A DNA stretch of 16,889 nucleotides. Source: an uncultured Comamonadaceae bacterium. Its GTDB lineage: Bacteria; Pseudomonadota; Gammaproteobacteria; Burkholderiales; Burkholderiaceae. The notes under the pieces were generated by a model that saw only the letters and a list, made by a program, of their open reading frames with translations, was not told the origin of the DNA and searched no databases. Below are positions 1-7,344 of the stretch, piece by piece. The position numbers and the translations under genes were made by a program. Every line of letters begins with the position of its first letter. Within the stretch, counting starts at the first letter, position 1. Location of the stretch: positions 1 through 16,889 of the forward strand of contig CAMLSD010000103.1 in NCBI GenBank assembly GCA_946482595.1, written 5' to 3'.

Positions 1-1357
1 CGGCAAAGGCCTTGTGGCCCATTTCCTCGACCACGATCATCGCGGTCTCCTGGTCGAGCTGCTGGTTGATGGTGACCATCTGACCCAGCTTCATCAGGTG
101 CTTGATGACCTCGGAGGCCTTGACCGACATCTTGTGCGCCAGGTCGGCCACGCTGATGGTCTCGGGCACATGCACTTCATGCACTTGCGGTTCGGTCGGT
201 GCCACGAACGACGAGGAGGAATCGCCCCGGTCGCCGCGCTTGCCGCCCTTGGCCGGCGCACGCCAGCCACCGCGCGCACCGCCCGAGCTGTCGCCACGGG
301 TCTTGAGCGCACGCTTCTTGGCCGCGTCGTCAGCCCAGCTCGACGACAGCTTCTCGGACTTGACCGACTTCTTGTCGCCCGGCTTGGCCGCGCCGTTGGC
401 CGACGGTGCCGCAGCGCCCGGTGCACCCGGAGCCGCCTTGGGCTTGTGGATGGTGCCCTTGATGCCTTCCTTGTTCGGGTCGACCTTCGGCTTTTCTTCC
501 TCGGGCTTCTTGGCCACGAGCACCTTCTTGGGCGCGGCCATCATCGCGCGGATGGCGGCGGCCTCGGCCTCGGCCGCATTGCGGCGCTTCTGCAGATCGG
601 CCAGGCGCTGCTTTTCCTCGGCTTCGACGTCGGCCGCCTTGACCACCCGCACGGCGGGCTTGGCCGGTGCCTCGGGCGCCTTGGCTGCAGCCGGTGCCTC
701 GGCGGCCTTGGGAGCAGCAGCCGGTGCGGGCTGGGCCGCAGCAGGTGCCGCAGAGGCCGTGCCCGCCTTCGACGCATTGGCTGCAGCAGCAGCCTTGGCG
801 GCTTCTTCGGCGGCACGCGCTTCCTCGGCCAGTCGCGCAGCCTCGGCTGCAGCGGCGGCTTCGGCGGCAATGCGGCGCGCTTCGGCTTCTTCGCGCTGGA
901 TGCGTTCCTGCTCCTCGCGCTGGCGACGCTTCTCGGCCAACTCTTCTTCCTGGCGGCGCAGCAGCTCGGCCTGGCGATTGGCTTCTTCCTCGCGGCGTGC
1001 GAGTTCGGCTTCGTCGACCACGGGCGTCGTGACTTCTTCGGCCACGGCGCCGGGTTCGTCACGCTTGACGAACACGCGCTTCTTGCGAACCTCGACCTGG
1101 ATCGTGCGAGCCTTGCCGGAGGAGTCGGCCTGCTTGATCTCGGTGGTCGACTTCTTGATCAGGGTGATCTTCTTGCGTTCGGTCGCGGCGGTGCCATGGG
1201 AGGTGCGCAGGTGATCGAGCAGACGTTCCTTGTCGGCTTCGGTCAGCGAGTCCTCCGGCGATGCCTTGACCAGCCCGGCTGCGTTGAGCTGCTCCAGCAG
1301 CGTCGTCGCGGGGCGGTTCAGCTCAGCGGCGAACTGTGCGACTGTGGTAACGGCCAT
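1..1357 (-). CDS. infB: Translation initiation factor IF-2, N-terminal part (cut by window start)
   Basis: GTPase that delivers initiator tRNA to the 30S subunit and promotes subunit joining. Only the first 452 codons are present; the G domain lies beyond the window. From the ATG at 1357 the protein begins [13 protein letters not shown], an IF2_N domain (about residues 1-55). A charged RKKR segment follows, then a long Glu/Arg/Ala coiled-coil stretch and an Ala/Pro-rich linker (about 120-300). A basic, Gly/Ser-rich stretch comes next, and a second IF2_N module (about 390-450, [20 protein letters not shown]) ends at the window edge. An AAGGA Shine-Dalgarno lies 7 bases before the start. It follows nusA by 70 bases in the usual rimP-nusA-infB order. 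The long low-complexity linker is normal for betaproteobacterial IF-2. No frameshift was seen in the stretches translated. Confidence 0.97.
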   Translation of the reverse strand, partial: MAVTTVAQFAAELNRPATTLLEQLNAAGLVKASPEDSLTEADKERLLDHLRTSHGTAATERKKITLIKKSTTEIKQADSSGKARTIQVEVRKKRVFVKRDEPGAVAEEVTTPVVDEAELARREEEANRQAELLRRQEEELAEKRRQREEQERIQREEAEARRIAAEAAAAAEAARLAEEARAAEEAAKAAAAANASKAGTASAAPAAAQPAPAAAPKAAEAPAAAKAPEAPAKPAVRVVKAADVEAEEKQRLADLQKRRNAAEAEAAAIRAMMAAPKKVLVAKKPEEEKPKVDPNKEGIKGTIHKPKAAPGAPGAAAPSANGAAKPGDKKSVKSEKLSSSWADDAAKKRALKTRGDSSGGARGGWRAPAKGGKRGDRGDSSSSFVAPTEPQVHEVHVPETISVADLAHKMSVKASEVIKHLMKLGQMVTINQQLDQETAMIVVEEMGHKAFA

Positions 1358-1427
1358 TGTTTATCCTTGGCTTGCGGTGCGGTGTGCTGTGTCGTTGGAT
1401 GAATGATGCGATGCGGGGTACCGGGCT

Positions 1428-2906
1428 TCAGGCAGTGAACCAGTGTTCACGGGCCTTCATGATGAGCGCCTTGGCCTGCGCATCACCCACCCCCGTCATG
1501 TCGGTCAGTTCATCCACTGCCAGGTCGGCCAGATCGTCGCGGGTGTGGATTCCCGCTTCGGCCAGCTTGGCAATCAATTCGCCATTCAGGCCTTCGAGGT
1601 CGCGCAGATCCTGCGACACCTCTTCGACCCGCTCTTCCTTGGCGATTTCCATGGTCAGCAGCACATCCTTTGCACGCGTGCGCAGTTCGTTGACCGTGTC
1701 TTCGTCGAAAGACTCGATCTCGAGCATTTCCTGGAGCGGCACATAGGCCACTTCCTCGAGGCTGGTGAAACCTTCCTCGATCAGGATGTCCGCCACTTCC
1801 TCGTCCACGTCCAGCTTGTCCACGAACAGCTTGCGGATGGAGTCGGATTCCTCGGCCTGCTTGGCCTGGGATTCTTCGGCCGTCATGATGTTGATGCGCC
1901 AGCCGGTCAGCTCGGAGGCCAGGCGCACGTTCTGCCCGCCGCGCCCGATGGCGATGGCGAGGTTCTCCTCATCGACGACCACATCCATCGCGTGACGCTC
2001 TTCGTCGACCACGATGGACACCACATTGGCCGGCGCCAGTGCGCCGATCACGAACTGCGCCGGATCCTCGGACCACAGCACGATGTCCACGCGCTCGCCG
2101 GCCAGTTCGTTGGTCACGGCGTTCACACGGGAGCCGCGCACACCGACGCAGGTGCCGATCGGATCGACACGCTTGTCATGCGACAGCACGGCAATCTTGG
2201 CGCGCGAGCCGGCATCACGTGCACAGCTCTTGATCTCCAGCAGGCCCTGCTCGATTTCAGGCACTTCCTGGCTGAACAGCTCGATCATGAAGGCTGGCGC
2301 ACTGCGCGACAGCATGATCTGCGGGCCACGTGCCGTGGGGTCGACCTCGGCGATCACCGCACGCACACGGTCACCGGTGCGGAGGTTTTCCTTCGGGATC
2401 ATCTCGCTGCGCTTGAGGCGCCCTTCGACCCGGCCGGACTCGACGATCATGTCGCCCTTGTCCATGCGCTTGACGGTGCCGACGAAGATCTTGTCGCCAC
2501 GCGACAGGAAGTCGTTGAGCAGCTGCTCGCGCTCGGCGTCACGGATCTTCTGCAGGATCACCTGCTTGGCCGCCTGGGCGCCGATGCGGCCGATCGGCAC
2601 CGACTCGACCGACTCCTCGATGTAGTCGTCGACTTCGATGTCGGAGATCTGTTCCTTGGCTTCGAACAGCAGGATCTCGGCGTCAGGCAGTTGCAGACCG
2701 GCTTCGTCCGGCACGACGTGCCAGCGACGGAAGGTTTCGTACTCGCCGGTCTCACGGTCGATCGCCACACGGATATCGACTTCACCCTGATAGAGCTTCT
2801 TGGTGGCGGAGGCCAGCGCCGACTCGACAGCGCCAAAAACAACCTCGCGATCCACGCTCTTCTCGCGCGAGATCGCGTCCACCAGCATCAGCAGTTCGCG
2901 GTTCAT
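1428..2906 (-). CDS. nusA: Transcription termination/antitermination protein NusA
   Basis: RNA polymerase-binding factor that modulates pausing, intrinsic termination and antitermination. The 492 residues are close to the 495 of E. coli NusA, and the full domain order is visible. The N-terminal polymerase-binding domain starts [18 protein letters not shown]. An S1 domain follows (around [20 protein letters not shown]), then KH1 ([18 protein letters not shown]) and KH2 ([17 protein letters not shown]). Two acidic helix-hairpin-helix repeats close the protein ([18 protein letters not shown] and [20 protein letters not shown]). The ATG overlaps the rimP stop as ATGA, and a strong GGAGG lies inside the rimP end, so the two genes are probably translationally coupled. 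NusA is known in enterics to regulate its own operon; the leader terminators upstream of rimP would allow the same here (inference). Confidence 0.98.
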   Translation of the reverse strand: MNRELLMLVDAISREKSVDREVVFGAVESALASATKKLYQGEVDIRVAIDRETGEYETFRRWHVVPDEAGLQLPDAEILLFEAKEQISDIEVDDYIEESVESVPIGRIGAQAAKQVILQKIRDAEREQLLNDFLSRGDKIFVGTVKRMDKGDMIVESGRVEGRLKRSEMIPKENLRTGDRVRAVIAEVDPTARGPQIMLSRSAPAFMIELFSQEVPEIEQGLLEIKSCARDAGSRAKIAVLSHDKRVDPIGTCVGVRGSRVNAVTNELAGERVDIVLWSEDPAQFVIGALAPANVVSIVVDEERHAMDVVVDEENLAIAIGRGGQNVRLASELTGWRINIMTAEESQAKQAEESDSIRKLFVDKLDVDEEVADILIEEGFTSLEEVAYVPLQEMLEIESFDEDTVNELRTRAKDVLLTMEIAKEERVEEVSQDLRDLEGLNGELIAKLAEAGIHTRDDLADLAVDELTDMTGVGDAQAKALIMKAREHWFTA

Positions 2907-3505
2907 GATTCCTGACCTCCGTCTTCTTGTGTGCCGGCTCCCGGTGCGCCTGCTGCGGGCGGCTGCGCGGACGACGGCGCAGGCGTTTGCGCATCACGCG
3001 CAGCAGGCCGGCGGCGACCCTTGAAGTCCACCACCGGCACCAGTCGTGCTTCACGCACTTCTTCCAGCGAAAAATTCAATGCCTGTTCCTGCTTGTTTTC
3101 GGTGAAGACCAGGCGCCAGCCTTCACCCTCGGCCTCAAGCGCGCCCTTGAACTTCTTGCGGTTCTGGAACGCAAGCTTCAGCGTGATCTCGACCTGCTCG
3201 CCGGCAAAACGCCGGAAGTCAGCCTCGTTGCGCAGCAGGCGATCGAGCCCCGGGGACGAGACCTCCAGGCGCTCATAAGGGACGTTCTCGACCTCGAGAA
3301 GATACTGGAGCTGGCGGGTGACCTTCTCACAGTCGTCGACAGTGATGAACTCGCCTGCCGGGTCACCCGGAAGACGGTCGATGTAGACACGCAACAGGCC
3401 GCGCACGCTGCGCTCGCACTCGACGAGGTCGTAGCCCAACCCCGAGACGGTGCGCTCCACCAGATCCTGCCAACTGACGCGTTGCCCTTGCTGCCCTGAT
3501 ACCAC
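2903..3505 (-). CDS. rimP: Ribosome maturation factor RimP
   Basis: Cytoplasmic factor needed for 30S subunit maturation. The conserved core [20 protein letters not shown] opens the N-terminal domain. The family signature [19 protein letters not shown] follows, then the C-terminal SH3-like beta domain with [18 protein letters not shown]. The tail (about 35 residues, rich in Ala, Pro and Gln) is not part of the conserved fold. The start is uncertain. The codon just before the conserved SWQ is GTC, which cannot initiate. The nearest usable start in frame is the GTG at 3505, giving 200 residues, with only a weak GGGG 12 bases upstream. The frame stays open to 3742, but that extension overlaps the leader terminators and has no conserved content. 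The stop overlaps the nusA start by four bases. Confidence 0.93.
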   Translation of the reverse strand: MVSGQQGQRVSWQDLVERTVSGLGYDLVECERSVRGLLRVYIDRLPGDPAGEFITVDDCEKVTRQLQYLLEVENVPYERLEVSSPGLDRLLRNEADFRRFAGEQVEITLKLAFQNRKKFKGALEAEGEGWRLVFTENKQEQALNFSLEEVREARLVPVVDFKGRRRPAARDAQTPAPSSAQPPAAGAPGAGTQEDGGQES

Positions 3506-3532
3506 TGCTGAATTCGACCCCAAAACAATATG

Positions 3533-3564
3533 CCGTGACCCGGCGCAAAGGCGCCTCGGTACGG
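3533..3564 (-). other. Stem-loop just upstream of the rimP start
   Basis: CCGT, ACC and GGCGC pair with GCGCC, GGT and ACGG around an AAAG loop (or its complement), about 12 paired bases with small bulges. It ends 28 bases before the putative GTG start. It could shape translation of rimP or protect the mRNA 5' end; no function is proven. Confidence 0.45.
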
Positions 3565-3585
3565 CAAGTAACCCACCACAGAGCC

Positions 3586-3609
3586 AAAAAAGGGCTCCCG
3601 AGAAGCCCT
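3586..3609 (-). terminator. Intrinsic terminator T2 in the rimP leader
   Basis: On the minus strand AGGGCT (3609-3604) pairs with AGCCCT (3596-3591) around a 7-base loop, followed by a run of T. The 3' arm can instead pair with a GGCTC just downstream (GAGCC at 3597-3593 with GGCTC at 3585-3581), giving a competing hairpin that contains the T run. It lies about 80 bases before the rimP GTG. Confidence 0.65.
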
Positions 3610-3713
3610 GAATACAGCCCCCGCCCGGCTCGACGCGCCGATCCTCTCTGCCCTGGGCCGCACGGAGCCGCCGTGGCGACACCGGACTGCGCGCACGCTG
3701 TTCACATTCGTGA

Positions 3714-3742
3714 AGTACAGCGCGCCGGCAAAAAGCGATCAA
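3714..3742 (-). promoter_or_regulatory. Candidate sigma-70 promoter P2 of the rimP operon
   Basis: On the minus strand TTGATC and TGTACT (each 4 of 6) are spaced by 17 bases. The predicted start, near 3707, falls in a perfect 5-bp inverted repeat, TTCACGAATGTGAA (3701-3714), which could be an operator or a 5' hairpin. It lies between the two leader terminators, so transcripts from it would meet only the second. Confidence 0.4.
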
Positions 3743-3744
3743 GC

Positions 3745-3773
3745 AAAAAAAATGGGCTGGATGTCTCCGCCCA
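3745..3773 (-). terminator. Intrinsic terminator T1 in the rimP leader
   Basis: Reading the minus strand, TGGGC pairs with GCCCA and an inner GGA pairs with TCC around a GACA loop with one bulged A. The stem is followed directly by eight T. No minus-strand gene lies upstream (fabI is on the other strand), so this terminator can only act on a short leader transcript of about 50 bases from the promoter at 3799-3828. Confidence 0.7.
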
Positions 3774-3798
3774 CTGACGTCTGCTTAGCGAAAGTCGG

Positions 3799-3828
3799 AT
3801 TGTACCTTGACACGACCACACCAAGCAA
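3799..3828 (-). promoter_or_regulatory. Candidate sigma-70 promoter P1 of the rimP operon
   Basis: On the minus strand a TTGCTT (-35, 3 of 6) and a TACAAT (-10, 5 of 6) are separated by 18 bases. Transcription would start near 3792, pointing toward rimP. The first leader terminator lies only about 20-45 bases further on. The -10 is the best in this gap; the call is by eye, not by scoring. Confidence 0.5.
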
Positions 3829-3931
3829 GTCCCGGGCCTGAAGGAAGTCTTTCAAACGCTGGCTGGATTCTGCCGCGATCTGATGGCAGCCGTGCGAAAA
3901 TCTCGCGCCTTTCGACCTGCACGGAGACACC

Positions 3932-4732
3932 ATGGGATTTCTCGCCGGCAAGCGCCTTCTGATCACCGGCCTGCTGTCCAACCGCTCGATCGCCTACGGC
4001 ATCGCCAAGGCCTGCCACCGCGAGGGCGCCGAACTCGCCTTCAGCTATGTGGGCGAGCGTTTCAAGGACCGCATCACCGATTTTGCCCGCGAGTTCGACT
4101 CCAGCCTGATCTTCGACTGCGACGTCGCAGACGATGCACAGATCGCACGCCTGTTCGACGACCTGCGGCAGAGCTGGCCGACATTCGACGGTTTTGTCCA
4201 CTCGGTCGGTTTTGCCCCGCGCGAGGCGATCGCCGGCGACTTCCTCGACGGCCTGTCGCGCGAAGCGTTCCGCATCGCCCACGACATCTCGTCCTACAGC
4301 TTCCCGGCCATGGCCAAGGCGGCGGCGCCGATGCTCAACGAACGCGCCGCACTGCTGACCCTGACCTACCTGGGCGCAATGCGTTACGTGCCCAGCTACA
4401 ACACCATGGGCCTGGCCAAGGCCTCGCTTGAAGCCAGCGTGCGTTATCTGGCGTCGAGCCTGGGCCCCCGCGGCGTGCGGGTGAACGGGATTTCCGCCGG
4501 CCCGATCAAGACGCTTGCGGCGTCGGGCATCAAGGGTTTCGGCAAGATTCTCGACGTGGTCGAGCAGAACGCGCCGCTGCGCCGCAATGTCACCATCGAA
4601 GATGTCGGCAACGTCGCGGCCTTCATGCTGTCGGACCTGGCCGCCGGCATCACTGCCGAGATCACCTATGTGGACGCCGGCTTCAGCCAGGTGATGGGCG
4701 GCGTCGGTGACGCCGCACTCGCGGGCGCCTGA
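3932..4732 (+). CDS. fabI: Enoyl-[acyl-carrier-protein] reductase (NADH), FabI type
   Basis: Catalyses the last reduction of each fatty-acid elongation round in the cytoplasm. It is a short-chain dehydrogenase of 266 residues, the typical FabI length. Visible features are the FabI-type nucleotide-binding start ([19 protein letters not shown]) and [11 protein letters not shown] with Gly93, a position tied to triclosan sensitivity in E. coli. The catalytic residues Tyr146, Tyr156 and Lys163 ([19 protein letters not shown]) match the E. coli numbering exactly. [21 protein letters not shown] and TIEDVGN complete the substrate loop region. GGAG lies 6 bases before the ATG. The gene stands alone, divergent from the rimP operon, and ends 20 bases before a strong terminator. 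Nothing in the sequence suggests built-in triclosan resistance. Confidence 0.97.
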   Translation: MGFLAGKRLLITGLLSNRSIAYGIAKACHREGAELAFSYVGERFKDRITDFAREFDSSLIFDCDVADDAQIARLFDDLRQSWPTFDGFVHSVGFAPREAIAGDFLDGLSREAFRIAHDISSYSFPAMAKAAAPMLNERAALLTLTYLGAMRYVPSYNTMGLAKASLEASVRYLASSLGPRGVRVNGISAGPIKTLAASGIKGFGKILDVVEQNAPLRRNVTIEDVGNVAAFMLSDLAAGITAEITYVDAGFSQVMGGVGDAALAGA

Positions 4733-4752
4733 CTGCCAGCCCACCACACATG

Positions 4753-4782
4753 AAAAAAAAGCCCGCCATCGGCGGGCTTTTT
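4753..4782. terminator. Bidirectional intrinsic terminator between fabI and the SHOCT gene
   Basis: A perfect 7-bp stem (GCCCGCC 4761-4767, GGCGGGC 4771-4777) has a 3-base loop. It is flanked by eight A on the left and five T on the right, so it can end fabI transcription rightward and the glk/SHOCT-gene transcript leftward. Confidence 0.92.
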
Positions 4783-4855
4783 GCTGTCTGCCACGAGCCT
4801 GGCAGCGGACGACCAGCGGCCGGCGGGCGCCAACGCCCCTGCCAGGCCGCTGCGG

Positions 4856-5764
4856 TCACAGCGTCTGCAGGATGTCCTTGCGCTTTTGCTGGTATTCGTC
4901 TTCCGTGATCAGGTTCTGATCGCGCAGGCGCTTGAGTGCGCGCAGGCGTTGCTCCTGCTCCTCGAAGAAGCGCGCGTCTCGCGTCGCTGCAACGGGTGCC
5001 GGGGCCGCCGCGGCGGGTGCCACCGGCGCAGCCTGCGCACGCGCCGGCTCGTTCAGGACCACCGGCTTGGGTGCCAGCTGACCCGGGGCCGCGGTGACCG
5101 GCGCAGGCATGGGCACACCGACCGGCAATGCCACCCAGTCGCTGCGCCGCGCCGCGCCGGCGGTGGTCGACAGCACAGCCGACGACGCCGCCTGACGGGT
5201 GCCGAACCTGAACTCGGGCAACACCTTGGTGCCACGGTAGACGTTCACGAAGTCCAGCCGCGCATCGTTGACGATGACCTGAAGCGCCCCATCCTGCACG
5301 AACAGGCGCGCCGTCACCCCATAGGGCGTGCCCAGCAGCCCGGCCTCGCGGCGTGATGTGCTCAACAGCAACACGTCGTCCTGCGGGCCCGCCGATGCGA
5401 ATGCCTGCGACAGCGGGCCCGCAAGCTCGGCCAGCTCGTCCGCGCTGAAGAGGTTTTCGCTGCCACCCTTCACCTGCACCGTCAGGGCCCCCAGGACCTG
5501 GCGCAGGTGATCGGGTGCGATGCTGGCGGGATGCCCATTGGGCGCGGCCCCGGCTTCGCGGGCATCCAGCCGCACGGCGGAGAACTCCGCCACCTGCCAC
5601 TCTCGCCGCTTGCTCGCAGCCGTCGCCGTCGGGGCCGGCGCCGCGGCCGACGCCTTGTTGCTCGAACCGAACAGGAAGTCCATCACCCCCGCCTGGGCCG
5701 GCACCGATGTCAGCCCGCACGCCAGGGTCACGACACTGGCCACCCACACACGCTTGTTCACCAT
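4856..5764 (-). CDS. Exported protein of unknown function with C-terminal SHOCT domain
   Basis: 302 residues. An N-terminal signal peptide ends at AQA (about residue 25), followed by GVMDFLFGSSNK. This suggests secretion to the periplasm or beyond, or a periplasmic anchor. The central region (about 55-200) is a mixed alpha/beta stretch of no recognised family. An Ala/Pro-rich linker (about 210-260) follows. The last 37 residues (from FFEEQEQRLRALKRL to the end, with LITEDEYQQKR) form a typical SHOCT short C-terminal domain, often found at the end of oligomeric or membrane-associated proteins. GAGGAG lies 7 bases before the ATG. It follows glk by 89 bases on the same strand and shares the terminator at 4753-4782. 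The role is unknown; co-transcription with glk is possible but not shown. Confidence 0.85.
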   Translation of the reverse strand: MVNKRVWVASVVTLACGLTSVPAQAGVMDFLFGSSNKASAAAPAPTATAASKRREWQVAEFSAVRLDAREAGAAPNGHPASIAPDHLRQVLGALTVQVKGGSENLFSADELAELAGPLSQAFASAGPQDDVLLLSTSRREAGLLGTPYGVTARLFVQDGALQVIVNDARLDFVNVYRGTKVLPEFRFGTRQAASSAVLSTTAGAARRSDWVALPVGVPMPAPVTAAPGQLAPKPVVLNEPARAQAAPVAPAAAAPAPVAATRDARFFEEQEQRLRALKRLRDQNLITEDEYQQKRKDILQTL

Positions 5765-5830
5765 GTTTGCTCCTCGCTACATCATCTCTTCAGTTGAAAT
5801 GGGTCGTGCAGCCAGGCTGCCTCCCCGTTC

Positions 5831-5848
5831 GCGCGGGCATGCCCGCGC
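5831..5848. repeat. GC-rich 18-bp palindrome between glk and the SHOCT gene
   Basis: GCGCGGGC-AT-GCCCGCGC is a perfect inverted repeat just after the glk stop. It has no T run on either strand, so it is more likely an mRNA 3'-end stabiliser or processing hairpin than an intrinsic terminator. Confidence 0.5.
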
Positions 5849-5853
5849 CGTGC

Positions 5854-6837
5854 TCAATTCAGGTCAGGCAGTTCCTCGAGTGCCCGGGCCGCACCCAGCA
5901 AGGCAGGCGCCTTGGCCGTGACCACATAGGTCGGAATCGCCTCCAGGAAGGCGCGAAACCGCCCCTTGTCTTCAAAGCAGCTGCGAAAGCGGGACTGCGC
6001 AAACGCCTGCCCCAGCCGCGGCACGATGCCGCCCCCGATGTAGACCCCGCCACGCGCGCCCAGCGTCAGTGCCACATTGCCGGCCACATTGCCCAGAAAG
6101 CCGCAGAACAGATCGAGCGTGACCACGCATTGCGGGTCGTCGCCCGAGAGTGCGCGCGCCGTGATGTCGGCGGCTTCCAGCGGCGCAGCGGCAACACCGT
6201 CGACCGCACAGACCGCCTCATATAGATTGACCAGCCCGAAGCCGGACACCGCCCGTTCGGCCGAAACGTGCCCGAAGCGCTGGCGCATCGCGCGCAGCAC
6301 AGCCTCTTCGCGCTCGTCGGTGGCGGCGAGCGTGGCATGCCCACCTTCGCCGTTGATCGGGATCGCGCCATGCCCGGCCATCGCCGGCAAAAGGCCCGAC
6401 ACCCCCAGCCCCGTGCCCGGACCCACCAGGCCCAGCGGCGCATTCGCCACCGGCGTGCCACCCCCCACCTGCACCACCTCATCGGCCGACAGCGCCGGCA
6501 GCGCCAGGGCCAGCGCCGTGAAGTCGTTGATCAGCAGGAAGCGATCCATGCCGAAATGCTGGCGCACTGCCGAGATCGAGAACGACCAGTGGTGGTTGGT
6601 CATCTGCACGTGATCCGACACCACCGGGTTGGCAATGCCGATGGCACACCAGCGCGGCGTCGGCTTGTCGTGATCGGACAGGTAGCGCTCGATGACCGCC
6701 TGCAGCGTTGCGTACTGCGCCGCCGGGTACGTCACCACGTCGGTGATGCCCGCTCCCTCCCCTGCCTGCCAGGCCAGGCGTGCATTGGTCCCACCCACAT
6801 CACCCAACAGTCGGGGATAGCTCGTTGTTCTCGACAT
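5854..6837 (-). CDS. glk: Glucokinase
   Basis: Phosphorylates free glucose with ATP to glucose-6-phosphate in the cytoplasm. The 327 residues fit the proteobacterial Glk family. Motifs in order: the phosphate-1 loop LLGDVGGTNARLAW at the N-terminus, the substrate segment IANPVVSDHVQMTNHHWSFS, LINDFTALALALP with the catalytic Asp, the GPGTGLGVS phosphate-2 loop, NGEGGHA, then FLGNVAGNVAL and GGVYIGGGIVPR of the adenosine site, and CFEDKGRFRAFL. The ATG at 6837 is chosen over a TTG two codons upstream; neither has a strong ribosome binding site. The gene is divergent from the maltodextrin locus and is the natural consumer of the glucose made by the alpha-glucosidase at 8868. A HexR-like operator lies 61 bases upstream. 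Confidence 0.95.
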   Translation of the reverse strand: MSRTTSYPRLLGDVGGTNARLAWQAGEGAGITDVVTYPAAQYATLQAVIERYLSDHDKPTPRWCAIGIANPVVSDHVQMTNHHWSFSISAVRQHFGMDRFLLINDFTALALALPALSADEVVQVGGGTPVANAPLGLVGPGTGLGVSGLLPAMAGHGAIPINGEGGHATLAATDEREEAVLRAMRQRFGHVSAERAVSGFGLVNLYEAVCAVDGVAAAPLEAADITARALSGDDPQCVVTLDLFCGFLGNVAGNVALTLGARGGVYIGGGIVPRLGQAFAQSRFRSCFEDKGRFRAFLEAIPTYVVTAKAPALLGAARALEELPDLN

Positions 6838-6897
6838 CTGCAATCAGTCCGTTTCGGTGCATTGGGCTGGCACTGTTGCGCCATTGCCACATCTGCA

Positions 6898-6912
6898 TGT
6901 AGCCAAATTACA
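6898..6912. promoter_or_regulatory. HexR-like operator upstream of glk
   Basis: TGTAGCCAAATTACA matches the published HexR consensus TGTARTWWWWYTACA at 13 of 15 positions, with both TGTA and TACA arms intact, and the symmetry extends one base each side. Read on the minus strand it contains TGTAAT, 5 of 6 of a sigma-70 -10 box pointing to glk, so a bound repressor would block that promoter. HexR is an RpiR-family regulator that responds to KDPG and is known to control glk in many proteobacteria. No hexR gene lies in the window. Confidence 0.55.
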
Positions 6913-7020
6913 TCGTGATCTTAGATGGCGCGAATGTGAGTGTCCAGCGGAATTCCGTAGTTACGGGGAGTTCTGGATGTAGTTTTCCCGTAGTTTTGGG
7001 GTAAACCCTGGTTCCAGATG

Positions 7021-7035
7021 AGTAGTTTCGTTACT
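7021..7035. promoter_or_regulatory. Degenerate HexR-like site on the lamB side
   Basis: AGTAGTTTCGTTACT has perfect AGTA/TACT arms with the same 4-7-4 geometry as the site at 6898 and matches the HexR consensus at 11 of 15 positions. Confidence 0.35.
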
Positions 7036-7069
7036 AGAGTTCGCTTCGTTGGAAAACTACATGCTGTTC

Positions 7070-7084
7070 TGTAGTCCAAGTACT
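7070..7084. promoter_or_regulatory. Degenerate HexR-like site nearest lamB
   Basis: TGTAGTCCAAGTACT keeps the TGTA-N7-TAC spacing and matches the HexR consensus at 11 of 15 positions. Its left arm also forms a perfect 6-bp inverted repeat with ACTACA at 7057-7062 (spacer of 7-8 bases), so two elements face each other here. Confidence 0.35.
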
Positions 7085-7216
7085 CAGCGATTGCGACCCA
7101 TGCCTCAACTCACGACGACCCCCAGCCTGCACGGCGCCTTCACGGCCGCCAGCGGCAAGGCGTCTTCGTCGGGGCGGTCGCACCGCGATCCGGTCTCTTC
7201 TCACGAGAGCGAGTTC

Positions 7217-7248
7217 GCGACGCCCGATCGGGCGTCGCCCCTTTTTTT
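7217..7248 (+). terminator. Intrinsic terminator in the lamB leader (possible attenuator)
   Basis: A perfect 9-bp stem (GCGACGCCC 7217-7225, GGGCGTCGC 7230-7238) with a GATC loop is followed by CCC and seven T. It lies 96 bases upstream of the lamB ATG on the coding strand, with no gene ending before it. GGCGTC at 7159-7164 can pair with GACGCC at 7219-7224 of the 5' arm and would then exclude the terminator. A further hairpin, GCGGT-CGC-ACCGC, lies at 7174-7186. Confidence 0.75.
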
Positions 7249-7344
7249 CTCGTGGGCCCCGTCCCCCAAACCGCTGAAGTTCCCTGCGGCCCGGAAGCCC
7301 GCTTCAGCACCCTTCCCAAGCAAAAACCTCTGAGGAGTCCCTTC

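Larger units (their letters stand above)
3506..3931. other. Divergent rimP/fabI intergenic and leader region
   Basis: No convincing protein gene lies in these 426 bases. The rimP side holds two candidate promoters, two intrinsic terminators and a 12-bp stem just before the rimP start, each listed separately. The stretch between the second promoter and the second terminator (about 3610-3700) is GC-rich and was checked for tRNA features; none is present. On the fabI side a TTGACA at 3807-3812 has no matching -10 at 16-18 bases, so no fabI promoter can be named. The fabI ribosome binding site (GGAG) is just before its ATG. Confidence 0.7.
6838..7344. promoter_or_regulatory. Divergent glk/lamB regulatory region
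   Basis: 507 bases without a convincing gene. Bases 6900-7080 are clearly less GC-rich than the flanking genes. They hold several TGTAGT-type elements: a near-perfect HexR-like site at 6898-6912; AGTA-N7-TACT at 7021-7035; TGTA-N7-TACT at 7070-7084; CCGTAGTTACGG at 6955-6966; GTAGTTTT twice with an 11-base period (6979-6986, 6990-6997); and its complement at 7053-7060. The lamB side contains a strong intrinsic terminator at 7217-7248. No -10/-35 pair for lamB stands out. No MalT-box (GGGGAKGAGG) was found. Confidence 0.65.

Noticed and set aside
1443..2915. A plus-strand open frame of 490 codons opposite nusA
   Set aside because: It covers nusA almost exactly in antisense, with no domain and no independent ribosome binding site.
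3610..3700. A tRNA upstream of rimP, as metY in E. coli
   Set aside because: No T-arm GGTTCGA-like sequence, no cloverleaf arms and no CCA end could be found on either strand.
7100..7333. A possible 77-codon leader ORF ending in the lamB ribosome binding site
   Set aside because: No ribosome binding site was seen. The product is Ser/Pro/Ala low-complexity and crosses the terminator stem. It might still act as a translated leader, but nothing supports it as a protein gene.
6838..7344. MalT boxes or a CRP site in the lamB promoter region
   Set aside because: No GGGGAKGAGG element and no TGTGA-N6-TCACA pair were found. A single TGTGA near 6935 lacks its partner half.
7252..7344. A longer maltoporin starting at GTG 7252
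   Set aside because: The extra 31 residues put the signal peptide in the middle, overlap the leader, and lack the TGAGGAG site that precedes the ATG at 7345.
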